From: Selenomonadaceae bacterium UBA2897 | GTDB taxonomy: Bacteria > Bacillota > Negativicutes > Selenomonadales > Selenomonadaceae | Assembly: GCA_002350105.1 (NCBI GenBank) | Contig: DEDT01000025.1 | Location: forward strand, 900-51,891 | DNA: 50,992 nucleotides | Direction of reading: 5' to 3' | In this document: piece after piece, positions 1 through 8,442 of the stretch | Position numbering within the stretch: the first letter of the stretch is position 1 | Layout: the number at the start of each line of letters is the position of its first letter | Program-made: the position numbers and the translations under genes | The notes under the pieces: model-generated | What the model was told of the DNA's origin: nothing | Database searches by the model: none | Seen by the model: the letters and a program-made list of their open reading frames with translations, nothing else

Positions 1-985
1 TGATGAATGCTGAGGACAAAGGCGAACAGGGAAGCCAAAAAAAACGTAAAACCGTACGTCTCCGGCCCGCCCCAGTAAAGGCCCCAGATGCCCAGCAAAA
101 GATTGGCCACGGCATACAACACCGATACCGGCATCACGCCCGCCTGATCGTCGAAATACAGCAGCAGCACGCAGAATACCTGCATCAGGCTGGTGAAAAA
201 GGCCCCAAAAAGCAGCACGTTATACATCGTAACCTGATTATAATTCAGCCCCGTAAAGGAAAGTAAATAATTGCCCATGGCCAAAAAGACAAGCGTGAAG
301 ACGAACTGGAACTCCACGATATGCGTGAGCTCGAACCAGAGTACTTTCAGTAATTTGCGCCGCGCCGCATCAATCTGACGGAAATTGCCTTTTTCAAGAA
401 TGTAATGGAAGTATTCCGCTCCGGCAGCAGCCAGCCAAAGTGCAGGAAAATAGCCGCCAGTCCCGCCGTCAGCAGGGTCCCGGCCAGATAGCCACCCAGC
501 AATTTTTTGTAGGTCTTGACCACGGAGAGATACGCGCTGCCCGTCCAGACCAGAAGCAGCTGAATGAAGCAGAGATACGCCAGCAGGCTGGTCAGGAAAG
601 GCAACGGCTTGCCCCATAAAAAGAGCAGGGCGCAGACACTGCCCAAGGCTACCACCAGCGCACTCATCCCCCAAAGCGAAGCGGTCACATGACGGTAATC
701 ATGTACGAAGATACAGTCCGTGACAAAGCGCGTCAGCACCATGGTAAAGCCCGCCGTAAAAACCTGGGAAAAGATGAAAGCATAGACGATGGCCGCCGTA
801 AAAAGATCGGCGGACTCATCTACCGTGCCATTCAGGATATAGAGTGCCTGTACGGAAAACACCATGCAGGCCAGCAATGCGAAGGGCCCGGCCGTGATGG
901 CCGCCGTATAGGAATATGCCTTGAGATGCCCGACCACCGTGCGGGCGGAAAAAAGTTTCTTCAGTTCGAAGCCGACACCTGCCAT
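1..985 (-). pseudogene. pelG: PelG-like exopolysaccharide transporter, frameshifted with an internal deletion; cut by window edge
   Basis: PelG is a polytopic inner-membrane protein that works with the glycosyltransferase PelF in Pel polysaccharide export. The first frame starts at 985 (N-terminus MAGVGFELKKLF, typical of PelG), runs through several membrane helices and ends at a stop at 347-349. A second frame, open from about 420 down to position 1, encodes the later part of PelG (AEYFHYILEKGNFRQIDAAR, then further helices). The two halves meet near 420 in different frames. The middle of the protein normally lying between them, roughly 100 residues, is absent. So this is a deletion plus frameshift, not a simple indel. 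The start overlaps the end of pelF by 25 bases. About 40 C-terminal residues would lie left of the window. An assembly error is an alternative explanation. Confidence 0.85.
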
Positions 986-2409
986 GCTGCCTGCACCTCC
1001 TTTTCCACCGCATATAGCTCCCGATAGCGCGTGATGAAGCGCTCATAGGTATAGTAGCGCTTCGTGCGCTCATAGCCGATATTGCCCATCTGCCGCCGCA
1101 GTTCATAGTCGCTGCCAAGGCGGACCATGGCCTCAGCCATCGCCTGGAAATCCATCGGAGCCACGACGATACCCGCCGCCCCGAGCCTGTCATCACCCAC
1201 GCCATAAATAAGGTCGCGGCAGCAGCCGACATCCGTCGTGATGAACGGGCGGTGCGCGGAAAAGCCCTCCAGCACGGCCAGCGGCTGCCCTTCACTGATG
1301 CTGGAGAGCACGAGCATATCCATGCGCGGCAGATACTCCGTCACCTGAATCGAGCCCGTAAAGTGCACGTCCGGCACCTGCAACAGCCGCACGGTCTGCT
1401 GGCACATGGCATAATACTCCGGATCCTCCTCCGTGCCCCCCATGATGTAGAGCTCAGCGTCCGGCATTTTCTGCTTCGCCACAAAGAAGGCCCGAATGAG
1501 CGTCACGATATCCTTGATGGGTACGACGCGCACGACCGCACCGATGTGGATGCCGCCCTTAGCTGGTTCCAGCTCACCGATACCGGCGAACCGCTCCATG
1601 TGCACGCCGTTGGGCACGACGCCGATTTTCTCCGGCGCACAGCCTAAGTCCCGCTCGACCTCCGCATTGTGCTGGAACAGCGTATAGACGTGATCCGCCG
1701 TATGATAGGAGAGCCGCGCCAGATTGTAGAAATACTGAATCCAGATGGACTTGAAATCGCCCTGTGCCCAGCTGCATTTGATGATTTCGACCTCGCGCTC
1801 CCGTGAGTAGATACCATGTTCCGTAATCATAAAAGGCTTGTGATAGAGCTCCGCCGCCAGCGCCCCGATGATGCCACAGTAGCCCGTAGCCACGCTATGG
1901 TAGACGTCGGCCTCGGGCAACTTCTGCTGCAGCAGGTAGAAGAGCGGCAGCAGCATCGAGCGCAACGTCCAAAAGAAATCGGTAAAGGGCAGATGGCGGT
2001 AATGCTCCTCATAGACCCGCTGGATGACATCGAAGAAATCATTGCTCATGAAGAGCTGCAGGAAACTCAGCTGATGCGGGCGGCGGAAAATCGGCGCGAG
2101 CTCATGCACGGAAAAATCTTCATCGCCCGTCACCAGATTATAGAGCGTCTGCTTTTCCCGGTCGTTCAGCACATGGCGCATCCGGCCCGAAGCTTTTTGC
2201 GAAAGGATATCATCGAGGAACTCCTCCTGAATGCCCTTCATATTCCTGGGAAACTTATAACGGTAGTGACCGCGATCCTTCTGCTCGGCACCGATGGAAT
2301 AGACAAAGAACTCGTGCTCCGGCAACCCCTGCATGAGCATCTGGATCCAGGAGGAGACGCCGCCCACCACATAGGGGTAGGACCCCTCTGTCAGCAAACA
2401 GATCCGCAT
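961..2409 (-). CDS. pelF: PelF, GT4-family glycosyltransferase of Pel polysaccharide synthesis
   Basis: Cytosolic GT-B glycosyltransferase predicted to polymerise the Pel backbone from UDP-sugar, passing it to PelG. The 482-residue product has the PelF N-terminus (MRICLLTEGSYPYVVGGVSSW begins at the chosen start), the conserved ITEHGIYSRERE segment in mid-protein, a PNGV nucleotide-binding turn and the retaining-GT motif EGQPLAVLEG in the C-terminal Rossmann domain. Length matches the family, so this member of the locus looks intact, unlike its neighbours. The ATG at 2407-2409 was chosen over a longer open frame because AAAGGAG precedes it by five bases and the extra upstream residues overlap the preceding gene and look non-coding. 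It follows pelA by four bases. Confidence 0.93.
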   Translation of the reverse strand: MRICLLTEGSYPYVVGGVSSWIQMLMQGLPEHEFFVYSIGAEQKDRGHYRYKFPRNMKGIQEEFLDDILSQKASGRMRHVLNDREKQTLYNLVTGDEDFSVHELAPIFRRPHQLSFLQLFMSNDFFDVIQRVYEEHYRHLPFTDFFWTLRSMLLPLFYLLQQKLPEADVYHSVATGYCGIIGALAAELYHKPFMITEHGIYSREREVEIIKCSWAQGDFKSIWIQYFYNLARLSYHTADHVYTLFQHNAEVERDLGCAPEKIGVVPNGVHMERFAGIGELEPAKGGIHIGAVVRVVPIKDIVTLIRAFFVAKQKMPDAELYIMGGTEEDPEYYAMCQQTVRLLQVPDVHFTGSIQVTEYLPRMDMLVLSSISEGQPLAVLEGFSAHRPFITTDVGCCRDLIYGVGDDRLGAAGIVVAPMDFQAMAEAMVRLGSDYELRRQMGNIGYERTKRYYTYERFITRYRELYAVEKEVQAAWQVSASN

Positions 2410-2413
2410 CGTA

Positions 2414-3448
2414 TCACTCCTTTGCCCAGTACAGCCGCGCATCGGCATCCGTGACCTCAATCAGCCAGGCGTCGCCATCGAGCTGCGTGACCGTGCAACC
2501 CTGTGTCCACTCTACAGTATGCGGCGTGCGCAGGATGAAATGCAACGGCTGCTGCCAGCCCCAGCTGACAATACGCAGGCCATCCGCCAGCTGTTCCGTC
2601 CGATAATCCATATCGATGATATCGCCCAGTGCATCGGCACACTCCGAAGCTGTCTCCGCATGCAGCCAGCTGTAGCGGGTATATATTTCCCGCAGATAAC
2701 GGTCGAAACCAGCGCTCAGTTCCTTCCAGCCTTTATCGCCCGTTTCCTTGAAGAAAATTTCATCGGGGTGAATGAAATGGGAAAAAATACCAAAATAATT
2801 TGCACCACAGATATCCTGCCAAAGCTCCAGTCCTTTCGGGCTATAGCCGGAGGACAGACGCGGCAGCTCATAGGTGCCATCGTCGTTGCGCTTAAAATCC
2901 TGATAATAACATTTATCTTTATAGAGGCCATCAAAAAGTGAGGCATAGACCTTCAGTTCGGGGAAACAGCCCCCGGTTGAAGTAATCCCCAACTGTCGCA
3001 GAAAGCCCTCTGGCAAAGGCTCGCGCCCGGCATCCGGATGGATGAGCACCGCCGCCGTGCCACCATCCTCTACATATTGCTCAATGGCCGGTACCGAAAC
3101 CAGGGAGCCGAGGTCTCCCATGGCGATGAGCACGCCGCAGGTACCTGCCGGGATCTCATCTACCGTCTCATCAAAGGGGATGCTCTCGCTGGTCTTTTTC
3201 TGCCGGGTAAGCATCTCCTCCAGATGATGTCGGGCAAAAACGCTGGCGACATTCTCCGGGTCATAGATAATCACGAAGTGATCCGGAGCCAGATCCTCCG
3301 CTGGCTCTCCCTGCCTTTCCTGCTCACCGCGAATGGCCGTGTTGAGGACATGCTGCCAATCCAGGAAAACATCCGTGCGGATGAGCTGGAAAAGGAGTGC
3401 CAGCGAAACCACAATCGCTGTAATCAGGTAAATTCCCCTTTTATGCAT
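2414..3448 (-). CDS. DUF2194/PelA-type deacetylase protein, apparently missing its catalytic middle
   Basis: In Gram-positive-type Pel loci this position holds a membrane-anchored PelA that deacetylates Pel. The 344-residue product has an N-terminal signal anchor (about residues 5-23), an N-terminal alpha/beta region (about 55-155), and near residues 195-245 the family-typical LPRLSSGY and HFIHPDE segments, followed by a short C-terminal domain. No polysaccharide-deacetylase metal motif (such as a DD pair near an HxxxH) is visible. DUF2194 proteins are usually much longer. The N-terminal and late regions seem joined in frame at about residue 160 (near nt 2968), which would delete the catalytic barrel. 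That reading rests on remembered family layout. The start at 3446-3448 has an AGGGGG ribosome site and overlaps pelE by eight bases. Confidence 0.6.
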   Translation of the reverse strand: MHKRGIYLITAIVVSLALLFQLIRTDVFLDWQHVLNTAIRGEQERQGEPAEDLAPDHFVIIYDPENVASVFARHHLEEMLTRQKKTSESIPFDETVDEIPAGTCGVLIAMGDLGSLVSVPAIEQYVEDGGTAAVLIHPDAGREPLPEGFLRQLGITSTGGCFPELKVYASLFDGLYKDKCYYQDFKRNDDGTYELPRLSSGYSPKGLELWQDICGANYFGIFSHFIHPDEIFFKETGDKGWKELSAGFDRYLREIYTRYSWLHAETASECADALGDIIDMDYRTEQLADGLRIVSWGWQQPLHFILRTPHTVEWTQGCTVTQLDGDAWLIEVTDADARLYWAKE

Positions 3449-4337
3449 GCTTTGCCCCCTCATCCCAATAACGGATAACCTGCAGGGCCCGTCCCGAGAG
3501 CGTAATTGGCAAAGCCTTGAGCTTCCGCAGTGTCTGCTGCAGCTTATCCGGCTCGCGGGACACGACATAAAGCGTACAGGCCAGGAGGTAGGGCTCCTCC
3601 TGCTGCGGCAGACGCTGCCGGAATGTCTGGATGACCTGCTCGGCCGCCGCATAATCCTGCATCTCAATCAACTGCGCAGCCAGGCGCTCATAATGCTCTG
3701 TCTGTTCCGGTTCACGCCCGATCAACTGCCGCAGCACCGCGATATAGGCCTGTTGCTTCGTCTCACGCGTGAGCGGGTCGATGAAACTTCCCTGAGCGAG
3801 ATACGACTGCAGCAACCCGGCATAATCAGCGAGCTGAGCGGTAGATATCTGTTCCGGTGCTTTCCCCTTCATCTCCTGTTCCCGCTCATAGATCTGATGT
3901 GCCATGGTCTCGATGCGTGTCGTCACCATGGAGACGGCATAATAGGCCACCTCACGGTCCCGATCATGCATCGCCAGCTGCAGGATATCCTGATTCTCCA
4001 GCACGGACTGCTTGATGGCTTCGGTGAAATAGCGCCTTTTCCGCTGCGTATCTTCCACCAGAAAAGCATCGCGCAACGGAATGACGTCGCGCGCCAGCTT
4101 CGTCTGCCGCACGATGGGCTCCTCTTCCTCCTCCCAATCAGGATGGCTGCCCCGCTGCAGGCCAAAGAAGCGGACACAGGCCGTATAAATAAGTACAAGC
4201 AAAAAACCGGCCACGGGGATGCAGAAAACCACGACGAGCACGGGCAGCATCCGCTGTTTATAGCGGTAGAGCAATAGTGCTGTCAGTGCCGTATAGAAAG
4301 CATCGAGCCATAAAAGGTCTGTCCAGCTGATACTCAT
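3441..4337 (-). CDS. pelE: PelE-like inner-membrane protein
   Basis: PelE forms part of the inner-membrane Pel synthase complex with PelD, PelF and PelG. The 298-residue product starts with two hydrophobic helices (about residues 8-24 and 30-56), followed by an acidic linker (DWEEEEE) and a long helical cytoplasmic region resembling tetratricopeptide-type repeats. Fragments such as PLRDAFLVEDTQRKRRYF and REVAYYAVSMV resemble Firmicutes PelE. The ATG overlaps the pelD stop in an ATGA arrangement, so translation is probably coupled. No frameshift or gap is apparent, which makes it, with pelF, one of two Pel genes here that look whole. Identification is by position plus general resemblance. Confidence 0.7.
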   Translation of the reverse strand: MSISWTDLLWLDAFYTALTALLLYRYKQRMLPVLVVVFCIPVAGFLLVLIYTACVRFFGLQRGSHPDWEEEEEPIVRQTKLARDVIPLRDAFLVEDTQRKRRYFTEAIKQSVLENQDILQLAMHDRDREVAYYAVSMVTTRIETMAHQIYEREQEMKGKAPEQISTAQLADYAGLLQSYLAQGSFIDPLTRETKQQAYIAVLRQLIGREPEQTEHYERLAAQLIEMQDYAAAEQVIQTFRQRLPQQEEPYLLACTLYVVSREPDKLQQTLRKLKALPITLSGRALQVIRYWDEGAKHA

Positions 4338-5203
4338 GCCGCCACCTTCTCCTGCCGCTCGACGTGGAGCCCCGCCGCCGTCAGGCGTCTGGCTACGATG
4401 TCCGCCGTATCGGCATTGGCCTCGGCGAGCAACACGGCGACGCCGCCATTCATAACGCCGACGAAATCACCAGCGTGCAGACAGGATGCCAGCTTCGCAT
4501 CCAGCTCTGCATCCGTATATGTATCCCGCACGAGATGCAGAAGATACACACCCGTATCCGTATCTGCCTGCGCCTGACGCTGGCTGCGCTGCAGCATCCC
4601 CTGCAGGACACTCTTAAAGGCCTCTGCCTGCAAAATATTCGTACCTGCGATGTAGCGCCGTTCCTCGGCCTCGGACTCGAACTGCCGCGCGCGCCCCAGC
4701 GACGAAGCGATGAGGCGCATGGTCACGGATAGCAGGTTCTGCTGGCTCAGGCTCCACTGCTCGAAACGCAAACCATAGATGGCGATATCGTGCACATTCA
4801 GGATTTCCGCCGTCACGCTGGCCGCCTGGTCGAAGACCTGCTCCACATCGACGGAATCCAGCCGACGGATGATGTTGTAGATACGGCCGATGCTGTCATC
4901 AGAATTGACGATCTGCCGATAGAGGGCATCTTTCGTATCCATGCAGGCATTATAGGCCTGCAACAATTCCCGGTACTGCTCCTTCTGTTCATTTTTCTCC
5001 CACCGCAGTTCATGCCGCTCCTGATCGCGGCGGTCGGCAAAATAACCGGTGAGAAACGCCACGAAGAGATAACTTGTGAGATGGAGAAGGCCCGCCGGCT
5101 CGTAAAGCAGGCCCACGATATCGTGACCCATGCCAAGCCAGAGATGAATGAGCAATATGGAAGAGAACAGCATGGCCACTAGTGCCTGTACCCTGCCGTA
5201 CAC
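4334..5203 (-). CDS. pelD: PelD-like c-di-GMP receptor, shortened in its membrane and GAF regions
   Basis: PelD normally has four membrane helices, a GAF domain and a degenerate GGDEF domain that binds c-di-GMP to activate Pel synthesis (about 455 residues in Pseudomonas). This product is 289 residues. It has two membrane helices (about 6-24 and 38-56), a coiled-coil-like segment (57-100), the beginning of a GAF domain (112-145), its final helix (150-172) and a degenerate GGDEF region (180-289) with NGG in place of GGDEF. The GAF core is missing: AIYGL at 141-145 runs directly into FEQWSLSQQNLL. The first two helices also seem absent. No RxxD inhibitory-site motif is visible in the GGDEF region. 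The assigned GTG start at 5203 lies inside the preceding gene; an ATG at 5170 is an alternative. Confidence 0.72.
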   Translation of the reverse strand: MYGRVQALVAMLFSSILLIHLWLGMGHDIVGLLYEPAGLLHLTSYLFVAFLTGYFADRRDQERHELRWEKNEQKEQYRELLQAYNACMDTKDALYRQIVNSDDSIGRIYNIIRRLDSVDVEQVFDQAASVTAEILNVHDIAIYGLRFEQWSLSQQNLLSVTMRLIASSLGRARQFESEAEERRYIAGTNILQAEAFKSVLQGMLQRSQRQAQADTDTGVYLLHLVRDTYTDAELDAKLASCLHAGDFVGVMNGGVAVLLAEANADTADIVARRLTAAGLHVERQEKVAA

Positions 5204-5544
5204 CAGGCCAATAGCTGAGCCATCAACAGAACATAGGCCTGCTGTGCCGTCTCATCTGCCGGTGCAGCTACGAGATAGAGATGCTGAACCTGCGCTTTTT
5301 CTGCGACCAGGATGAGCTGATCGAGCACAGCCATGACATAAGAAAGTGTCTTGCGTGAAAACTCAGTACCAACAAAAGCGATAATCGTCTGTGGATTATG
5401 CAACCGCACGCAGCTCTGCCATTGCTCGTTGGTCCATTTCGAGCGCAGCAGCTGCCAGTCTTCTTTACACAAAACGCTCTGCAGCACATCTGTCATCAAA
5501 CCGTTCTGCCCCAGGAGAAGCACGGTCTTCTTCGGATTAGGCAT
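5179..5544 (-). CDS. Small Rossmann-like protein at the head of the Pel operon, possibly truncated
   Basis: First gene of the Pel operon, 121 residues. The N-terminus has a beta strand followed by a glycine-containing loop (TVLLLGQNG) and the fold pattern of a nucleotide-binding Rossmann domain, reminiscent of NAD-dependent epimerase/dehydratase proteins. Those are usually about 300 residues, and here the frame stops soon after LLAWC, exactly where the shortened pelD frame begins (25-base overlap). A deletion fusing the 5' part of this gene to the middle of pelD would explain both the short product and the missing PelD helices. The start has GGGGGAG upstream. A real small protein of unknown function cannot be excluded. 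Confidence 0.45.
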   Translation of the reverse strand: MPNPKKTVLLLGQNGLMTDVLQSVLCKEDWQLLRSKWTNEQWQSCVRLHNPQTIIAFVGTEFSRKTLSYVMAVLDQLILVAEKAQVQHLYLVAAPADETAQQAYVLLMAQLLAWCTAGYRH

Positions 5545-5670
5545 AGAATCTCCCCCTTTCTCTCTTACTCTTATAGTTTCTTTGTTCGAGAAGTTATATC
5601 AGAATCTTGCCTTTGCGGGAGGCCAATATAAGAAAAAAGGATTTATCCTGCCAAATAAACAATAGTAAAA

Positions 5671-5713
5671 ATAGAGAGAGCCAATTCCTCAAAAAGGAAT
5701 TGGCTCTCTCTAT
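5671..5713 (-). terminator. Rho-independent terminator after rpmB
   Basis: A perfect 19-base-pair inverted repeat (5671-5689 with 5695-5713) closes a five-base loop. On the minus strand it is followed by TTTTACTATT, so it most likely ends the rpmB transcript and separates it from the Pel operon downstream. Confidence 0.9.
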
Positions 5714-5748
5714 GATATATCAGCTTTCAATTCTGATCTTTGCGCAAA

Positions 5749-5940
5749 TCAGAGGGCACGCTGAACCTTACCCGAACGCAGGCAACGCGTGCAGACATTG
5801 ATACGTTTGGTCTCACCGTCAACGACAGCGCGTACACGCTGAATGTTCGGTTTCCAGGAACGCTTCGTCTTCAGATGGGAGTGGCTGACATTGTTGCCGG
5901 ACAGCTCACCTTTTGCGCAGACTTCACATACATGTGCCAT
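5749..5940 (-). CDS. rpmB: 50S ribosomal protein L28
   Basis: Large-subunit ribosomal protein of 63 residues. It has the N-terminal MAHVCEVCAKG and the later VCTRC, giving two CxxC pairs as in zinc-binding L28 variants, and the basic KTKRSWKPN stretch. The start codon is preceded by AGGAGGTG at ideal spacing. It is a monocistronic unit with its own promoter at 5996-6024 and a strong terminator at 5671-5713. Confidence 0.97.
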   Translation of the reverse strand: MAHVCEVCAKGELSGNNVSHSHLKTKRSWKPNIQRVRAVVDGETKRINVCTRCLRSGKVQRAL

Positions 5941-5995
5941 ATGTTACACCTCCTAACAGTTTCTGTATCAGGACTCTCCCTGACACAATAAATGT

Positions 5996-6024
5996 ATTGT
6001 ACCACAAACTGCCAAGGGGTGCAA
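5996..6024 (-). promoter_or_regulatory. Sigma-A-type promoter for rpmB
   Basis: On the minus strand TTGCAC and TACAAT are separated by exactly 17 bases. Transcription would start about 50 bases upstream of the rpmB ATG. A short inverted repeat (TCAGG/CCTGA) lies in the leader. Confidence 0.75.
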
Positions 6025-6079
6025 GTATTTTTACTTGACAGGCTGAATTTTCTTTTTCGTACGCCCTCATCAGCACGCA

Positions 6080-6973
6080 TCAGTTTGGATCGATATGCTG
6101 CTCATTGGCCTCTTCAAGGATGCTGTCACGCCTCGCCTTCGAGGCGGTAAAAAAATCATGGATAAACTGGCGGTCGTGATGCTCGACTGCAGACTGCACC
6201 TCGGCGAGGATATCCTGCAGCTGCTGCAGGTTGTGCGCGATGGCCTCGCCATTCGTCATGCAGATATCCGCCCACATATCGGCGTTCGAAGAAGCGATGC
6301 GCGTCGTATCTTTGAAGCCGCCGCCCACGAGCTTGATGCACGATTCTAGATCGTCACCACTGCGATTGAGCAATGTCACCAGCGAAGCCGCCATGAGGTG
6401 CGGCACATGGCTGATGACCGAGGCACAGCGGTCATGCTGCGCGAGGTCGAGCGTGACGAACTTCGCCTCCGTGTGACGCAGCACCGACATGAGCTTTTCC
6501 CGCGCTTCTGGCGGCGCGCCCGTATTTTCAACAATCACATAGGCCTTACCGCGGAACAGATCCTTTTTCGCGGCTGTGACGCCGCTCTTTTCACGGCCTG
6601 TCATCGGATGGCCCGCGATGTAGTAGATATCCGGCGGCAGGATCTTGTGCAGATGCTGCCAAAGGTACTGCTTCGTGCTGCCCGCATCCGTGAGGATTGT
6701 ACCCGGCTTGAGGTAGGGCAGGATTTTCTCCACCATCGGCACGATCTGCAGCACAGGCGGACTGAGAAAGACGATATCGGCATGGCCGACAACTTTCTCC
6801 AGATCTGTACCAGCATAATCGACGGCACCCAGACGCATCGCATTGTCCATGGAACGCTGCGTGCGGCAAAGACCGGTTATGTAAATATCGTCTCCCAGCT
6901 TGTCCTTCAAACAGAGCCCGAGGGAGCCGCCGATGAGACCAACGCCGATGATGGCCAGTTGCAGCCGGCTCAT
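6080..6973 (-). CDS. tyrA: Prephenate dehydrogenase
   Basis: NAD-dependent oxidative decarboxylation of prephenate to 4-hydroxyphenylpyruvate, the committed step of tyrosine synthesis. The 297-residue product has an N-terminal Rossmann motif (IIGVGLIGGSLG, about residues 8-19), the conserved LTDAGSTK segment and the GHPMTGREKSG active-site region, then the helical C-terminal dimerisation domain with the HDR and SHVPHL motifs. There is no C-terminal ACT domain. Its start overlaps the aroF stop by four bases, so the two genes are translationally coupled and share the T-box leader upstream. That makes it likely that tyrosine starvation induces both. Confidence 0.95.
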   Translation of the reverse strand: MSRLQLAIIGVGLIGGSLGLCLKDKLGDDIYITGLCRTQRSMDNAMRLGAVDYAGTDLEKVVGHADIVFLSPPVLQIVPMVEKILPYLKPGTILTDAGSTKQYLWQHLHKILPPDIYYIAGHPMTGREKSGVTAAKKDLFRGKAYVIVENTGAPPEAREKLMSVLRHTEAKFVTLDLAQHDRCASVISHVPHLMAASLVTLLNRSGDDLESCIKLVGGGFKDTTRIASSNADMWADICMTNGEAIAHNLQQLQDILAEVQSAVEHHDRQFIHDFFTASKARRDSILEEANEQHIDPN

Positions 6974-7983
6974 AGGGTGCGCTCCATGACACCGGCAATC
7001 TTCCTCAGGTCTTCCATGACCCGGCCAAACGTATTCGGCGTAAGGCTTTGGTCACCATCGGAGAGCGCGCGGTCCGGATGCGGATGCACCTCGATGATGA
7101 GGCCGTCGCAGCCAGCAGCGATGGCTGCGCGGGCCATCGGCTGAACCATCTCCCAGCGGCCTGTGCCGTGGCTCGGGTCGACGATAATGGGCAGATGCGA
7201 GAGTTCCTTCACCGCCACGACGGCGCTGAGATCCAGCGTATTGCGCGTGAAGGTCTCATAGGTGCGGATGCCGCGCTCGCAGAGAATCACGTTGTTGTTG
7301 CCGCCGGCGAGGATGTACTCGGCTGCATTCAGCCACTCACTAATGGTAGCGGCGAGACCGCGCTTCAGCATGACCGGCTTTTTCTGCTTGCCCAGCGCCT
7401 TGAGCAACTGGAAGTTCTGCATGTTGCGCGCACCGACCTGCAGCAGATCGGCGTACTCGCTGACAAGGTCGATATCATCCTTGTCGACAATCTCCGTCAC
7501 GACCTTCAGACCGTATTTGTCGCCCGCCTCACGCATCATCTTCAGACCTTTCTCCGCGAGGCCTTGGAAATCATACGGAGACGTGCGGGGCTTGAACGCA
7601 CCGCCGCGCAGGAACTTGGCGCCGTGTTTCCTGACCGCCGCTGCCGCTTCGTCGAGCTGCTGCTCATTCTCCACGGAGCACGGACCGGCCATGACAACAA
7701 TGTTCTTGCCGCCGACCTTGACGCCATCGACGTCCACGACCGTGTCTTCCGGATGGAAGTTGCGGCTCACGAGCTTGTATTTCTCCGTGATGCGCACCGT
7801 CTTCTCGACGCCCGGCAGCATATTTACTTCGAGATTTGCGATTTTCTTCTTGTCACCGATAACGCCCACGATGGTAACCTCCGCACCTTTCGAGAGATTG
7901 GTGTGGAGTCCGCTCTGCTCTACCTTGTTCACGACGCCCTTGATTTCTTCCTGCGTAGCCGATGGCTTCATGACGATGATCAT
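6970..7983 (-). CDS. aroF: 3-deoxy-7-phosphoheptulonate synthase (DAHP synthase)
   Basis: Condenses phosphoenolpyruvate with erythrose 4-phosphate, the first step of the shikimate pathway. The 337-residue product has an N-terminal ferredoxin-like regulatory domain (about residues 1-65, MIIVMKPSATQEEI onward), then the TIM barrel with MAGPCSVEN, the FLRGGAFKPRTSPY motif and DPSHGTGR near the C-terminus. This is the Thermotoga/Bacillus type, not the E. coli type. The ATG at 7981-7983 was chosen for its GGAGG site and homology; the longer open frame runs into the T-box terminator. First gene of the aroF-tyrA operon. Confidence 0.95.
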   Translation of the reverse strand: MIIVMKPSATQEEIKGVVNKVEQSGLHTNLSKGAEVTIVGVIGDKKKIANLEVNMLPGVEKTVRITEKYKLVSRNFHPEDTVVDVDGVKVGGKNIVVMAGPCSVENEQQLDEAAAAVRKHGAKFLRGGAFKPRTSPYDFQGLAEKGLKMMREAGDKYGLKVVTEIVDKDDIDLVSEYADLLQVGARNMQNFQLLKALGKQKKPVMLKRGLAATISEWLNAAEYILAGGNNNVILCERGIRTYETFTRNTLDLSAVVAVKELSHLPIIVDPSHGTGRWEMVQPMARAAIAAGCDGLIIEVHPHPDRALSDGDQSLTPNTFGRVMEDLRKIAGVMERTL

Positions 7984-8035
7984 AATAAATCCTCCATTCC
8001 GGACTGCTCTGGCAGCCCTGCACCTGCTCCGAAAT

Positions 8036-8310
8036 AAGAAAAGCCCGCCCCTGATCACAGGGGCGAGCTCGTAATCCCGATACTCGTGGTACCACCCTGC
8101 TTGCTACTGCAAGCCTCTCATTTCGGATACTGACATATCCTAGCCTGTACTAACGGTGGCGCTCCGGCGCGGCCTACACAGTATACCAGGATACCTTCAA
8201 CCGGCAGCTCCCGCGTGTATTTCCCCGTTTCACACCACGGCGTCACACCAGCCCGCCGCTCTCTTGAGGTGCTTCCTCAGGTACTTCTCGCGTTCATTGC
8301 TTTTTTCTTT
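8036..8310 (-). ncRNA. T-box leader (probable tyrosine specifier) of the aroF-tyrA operon
   Basis: On the minus strand the leader carries the conserved T-box sequence AGGGTGGTACCACGAG (8083-8098), which pairs with the acceptor end of uncharged tRNA. It is followed by an 11-base-pair terminator hairpin (8043-8053 with 8058-8068) and a U-rich run. Upstream is an extended Stem I with GA-rich motifs (AGAGAG, GGTGTGA). The segment GAAATACACG fits a specifier loop, giving UAC (Tyr) at 8217-8219. This matches the operon: aroF and tyrA feed tyrosine synthesis. The T-box call is secure; the specifier is inferred by eye. Confidence 0.93.
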
Positions 8311-8316
8311 GTGTAT

Positions 8317-8345
8317 ACTATAGCAGGCCTATCGAGACATGTCAA
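8317..8345 (-). promoter_or_regulatory. Promoter of the T-box/aroF-tyrA operon
   Basis: Minus-strand TTGACA and TATAGT are separated by exactly 17 bases, placing the transcript start near 8310, just before Stem I of the T-box leader. Confidence 0.85.
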
Positions 8346-8442
8346 TAAAGAATGTAAAATATTTTATACACTGTGCATTGCAGAAATATATTTATTTTTT
8401 GTCGTGTCCGGACAGCTGAACCAAAGCCTGCACCAGCTGCTG

